Source: UBA7805 sp036146215 (GTDB lineage Bacteria; Planctomycetota; Planctomycetia; Pirellulales; UBA7805). Taken from it: 24,087 nucleotides of DNA. Position 1 is the stretch's first letter, and each line of letters begins with the position of its first letter. The notes under the pieces are model-generated. The model saw only the letters and a program-made list of their open reading frames with translations. It searched no databases and had not been told where the DNA came from. Made by a program: the position numbers and the translations under genes. The stretch covers positions 1-24,087 of the forward strand of contig JAYYJN010000105.1 of the NCBI GenBank assembly GCA_036146215.1. The letters are read 5' to 3'. Shown here one piece after another: positions 22,372 to 24,087 of the stretch.

Positions 22372-23352
22372 TTATTCCAGATGAATTTTGTCGATAAATA
22401 GAACTTGTGAAGATTTCAAATTGGTGACAAATAGAGATAACCTCTTCATTCTATTGAGACGAAGGGAACGCGCGGCGGGACTATTCGCAATCACATCAAC
22501 AGGAATCCGTATTTGATTCTGACCCGGTTGTAACGCAACTGTTGATTCAAAACGGTCTTGGAAAGAATCGCTCGGACCATCGTCTTCTAGTTTGATGCGC
22601 AGGGCGAGGTTAGCACTTTGCTCTCGATTTGATTGTGGAAAGTTTTTGTTTTCTGCCCGCATGATGTCAAGCGTGAGGTAACGATAGGTTGACCAATCCC
22701 CCGGTGGCAGTTCGATTGAAACTCCCGGATAGCGCCCTTCCTGGAATGTAATATTTCCAGAAAAATGGCCCGACCTTGCATGTTGTTTGCTCCGGATCAA
22801 AACGGCATCCCTTGCCTCCCATCGCAAGAGTTCACGATGAGTTTCGAAGTCAGCAATGAGGGGAAATTCGATTTCCGCTTGGACTGTATCCCAGACTCCA
22901 TAGAGGCCGTAAATGCTACCGAGCAGTAACATCAGCGTGCCGGCAAAACCCCCGAAATATTTGAGATATATACGGTCTGTTGCGGATAGGGCGTAAGAGA
23001 ACAGTAAACCGGCTGTTATGCCCAACAGGTTTGATAATCCGTCGTGCCAATTTGTGTCGCGTCCGGCTATTGTTTGGATTGCCTCCAATGCCGCGCCGAG
23101 CATGCATAGAAAGACCCAAAAGCAAAGTCCCTGGATAAAACCATTTTGTTTTCCCTTGCGCCGTTTCTGATCCAGAAAAAGTGACAAGATGGCAAAAAAT
23201 GGTGCATGCAAAAGATCCATTCCATAACGAAACATCCTATTCATTTCTGGCATCGGACAGAGAAGGAGCAATAGCGCAATGCAAGTAGCAAAAGCCAAAT
23301 AATGACCGAGTGGTCTTTCTGGTTGAGAAATTGGTTTTATGGAACGATCCAT
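22372..23352 (-). CDS. VanZ-like membrane protein fused to a C-terminal beta-sandwich domain
   Basis: 326 residues from ATG 23352. Residues about 16-154 hold five hydrophobic segments with the VanZ pattern: GMDLLHAPFFAILSLFL and LGAALEAIQTIAGRDTNWHD followed by GLSNLLGITAGLLFS, comparable to the D-xLHFxxYxxLG and PGRxxxxxDxxxNxxG motifs of VanZ. Residues about 165-326 form an extracytoplasmic beta-rich domain: LIADFETHRELLRWEA, RYPGVSIELPPGDWSTYRYL, LDIMRAENKN, LALRIKLEDD, QNQIRIPVDVI and LFIDKIHLE, the pattern of a carbohydrate-binding-like jellyroll. The ATG at 23352 has GAGGGA 9-14 bases upstream. ATG 23406 is the alternative and would overlap the MATE gene by 22 bp. VanZ proteins affect resistance to glycopeptides and related drugs by an incompletely known mechanism; this fusion suggests glycan binding at the surface. 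Confidence 0.75.
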   Translation of the reverse strand: MDRSIKPISQPERPLGHYLAFATCIALLLLLCPMPEMNRMFRYGMDLLHAPFFAILSLFLDQKRRKGKQNGFIQGLCFWVFLCMLGAALEAIQTIAGRDTNWHDGLSNLLGITAGLLFSYALSATDRIYLKYFGGFAGTLMLLLGSIYGLYGVWDTVQAEIEFPLIADFETHRELLRWEARDAVLIRSKQHARSGHFSGNITFQEGRYPGVSIELPPGDWSTYRYLTLDIMRAENKNFPQSNREQSANLALRIKLEDDGPSDSFQDRFESTVALQPGQNQIRIPVDVIANSPAARSLRLNRMKRLSLFVTNLKSSQVLFIDKIHLE

Positions 23353-23384
23353 GAGAGGGGTCCCTCGGATGGCTTTCAAAGGAA

Positions 23385-24087
23385 TTACACTTTTATGTTT
23401 TTCCATCCACCATGATAAAACCGATAGAGCACCATCAGACAACGGGCCACTAGATCAATCAACATGGCATACCACGCCCCCACCACGCCCCAACCAAAGA
23501 TATCGAGCGCTAAGTAGGTAAGTGGAATTCGAATACCTAAAAATCCTACAAATGTGAAGCAGAGTGGCCATTTCGTATCTCCCGCCCCGCGAAGTGCGCC
23601 AATCAAAACCATCTCAATCGCCAGTGGAAGCATCGCAAGCCCAGCAATCTGCAGAAGTTGAGCCGACATTAAAGCGATGGCGGTATCCTCAGGAGCAAGA
23701 AAAAAACTGGCTAATTTTAGGCCACCGAAGTAAAACGCAATTCCCACGGTGGTCATGATACCACATGCTGTAAGGCACGCATGCAAAACGCTGCGACTCG
23801 CACGGTGTGGATCACCGGCACCGAGATATTGGCCAGCCAAGGTTGTGGCAGCCAAAGAAAATGCTGCCCCCGGAAGAAAGCCCAGAGATTCAAGCCGAAT
23901 GGCCACGTTGTGCGCGGCGGCGGCTTCGTTACCAAGGCGATTAATTAACGACACAAACCAAAGATTGCAACCGATGATAGAAATTACGTCCAACCCTCCC
24001 GGGATCCCGATTTTTAATAAGCGACCCATCATGGAAAAAAGTGGCTTTAGCAGTGAAATTTCAATTTTCAGTCCACTGCTGCCGCGG
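23385..24087 (-). CDS. MATE-family efflux transporter, C-terminal part (5' end outside window)
   Basis: Partial gene, open to the window edge at 24087 and ending at 23385; about 234 residues are visible. The visible part is the C-terminal half of a MATE transporter: GRLLKIGIPGGLDVIS at the start of the second six-helix bundle, EAAAAHNVAIRLESLGFLPG, AATTLAGQYLGAGDPHRASR, ALRGAGDTKWPLCFTFVGF and a final helix before a basic tail (YRFYHGGWKNIKV). The repeated GQ-LGA and RGAGDT motifs are strong family markers. MATE proteins export drugs or metabolites with Na+ or H+; the substrate is not predictable. The VanZ-like gene starts 33 bp downstream on the same strand, so the two are probably co-transcribed. 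Confidence 0.92.
   Translation of the reverse strand, partial: RGSSGLKIEISLLKPLFSMMGRLLKIGIPGGLDVISIIGCNLWFVSLINRLGNEAAAAHNVAIRLESLGFLPGAAFSLAATTLAGQYLGAGDPHRASRSVLHACLTACGIMTTVGIAFYFGGLKLASFFLAPEDTAIALMSAQLLQIAGLAMLPLAIEMVLIGALRGAGDTKWPLCFTFVGFLGIRIPLTYLALDIFGWGVVGAWYAMLIDLVARCLMVLYRFYHGGWKNIKV

Noticed and set aside
22333..22401. 22-codon open frame on the plus strand beside the VanZ-like stop
   Set aside because: It has no ribosome site, is very short and overlaps the 3' end of a real gene.

Overview
The window reads as chromosome of a member of the Planctomycetota, probably the Pirellulales/Planctomycetales side, though I cannot name a genus. The evidence is the combination of families: a secreted toroid plus DUF4159 protein next to MoxR and DUF58 genes, a secreted DUF1080 (3-keto-glycoside hydrolase type) domain joined to an SMP-30 domain, a diderm LptD-like outer-membrane protein, a YeiP/EfpL-type EF-P paralogue, an FHA protein beside proA, and VanZ-like and Nramp-like proteins of planctomycete style. 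Composition is near 50-55% G+C on the left and middle and drops to roughly 33-48% in lines hand-counted to the right of about 19,020.

Layout. (a) 1-3,526, minus strand: an LptD-like protein, then efpL, then a partial DUF2007-type gene. A consensus-like promoter lies at 3,748-3,777, followed by a long structured leader. (b) 3,884-8,436: a divergent pair. A large secreted toroid protein with two DUF4159 copies is on the minus strand; moxR and DUF58 are on the plus strand. (c) 8,538-10,379, plus strand: a secreted DUF1080/SMP-30 two-domain protein and a small DUF1232 membrane protein. (d) 10,403-10,476: tRNA-Arg(UCG), minus strand. (e) 10,656-12,614: an FHA protein and proA, 6 bp apart. (f) 12,660-14,618: cstA, minus strand, convergent with proA and divergent from the next block. 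(g) 14,817-19,022, plus strand: trxB, an Nramp-fold transporter lacking the usual metal ligands, and asnS, with 24-27 bp gaps, so probably one operon. (h) 19,019-24,087, all minus strand: a partial MATE transporter, a VanZ plus beta-sandwich fusion, tRNA-Arg(CCU), rmlB, a short rmlA, and a lipoprotein whose stop overlaps that of asnS.

How the genes work together. Housekeeping functions (asnS, proA, trxB, efpL, two tRNA-Arg genes) are mixed with cell-envelope genes (LptD-like, rmlBA, VanZ, MATE, lipoprotein) and nutrient genes (CstA, DUF1080/SMP-30). The least understood parts are the reduced MoxR-DUF58 module facing the double-DUF4159 toroid protein, and the Nramp-like protein between trxB and asnS. 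I see no CRISPR array, insertion sequence, phage genes or recognisable defence system. All function calls come from reading motifs by eye; no searches were run.
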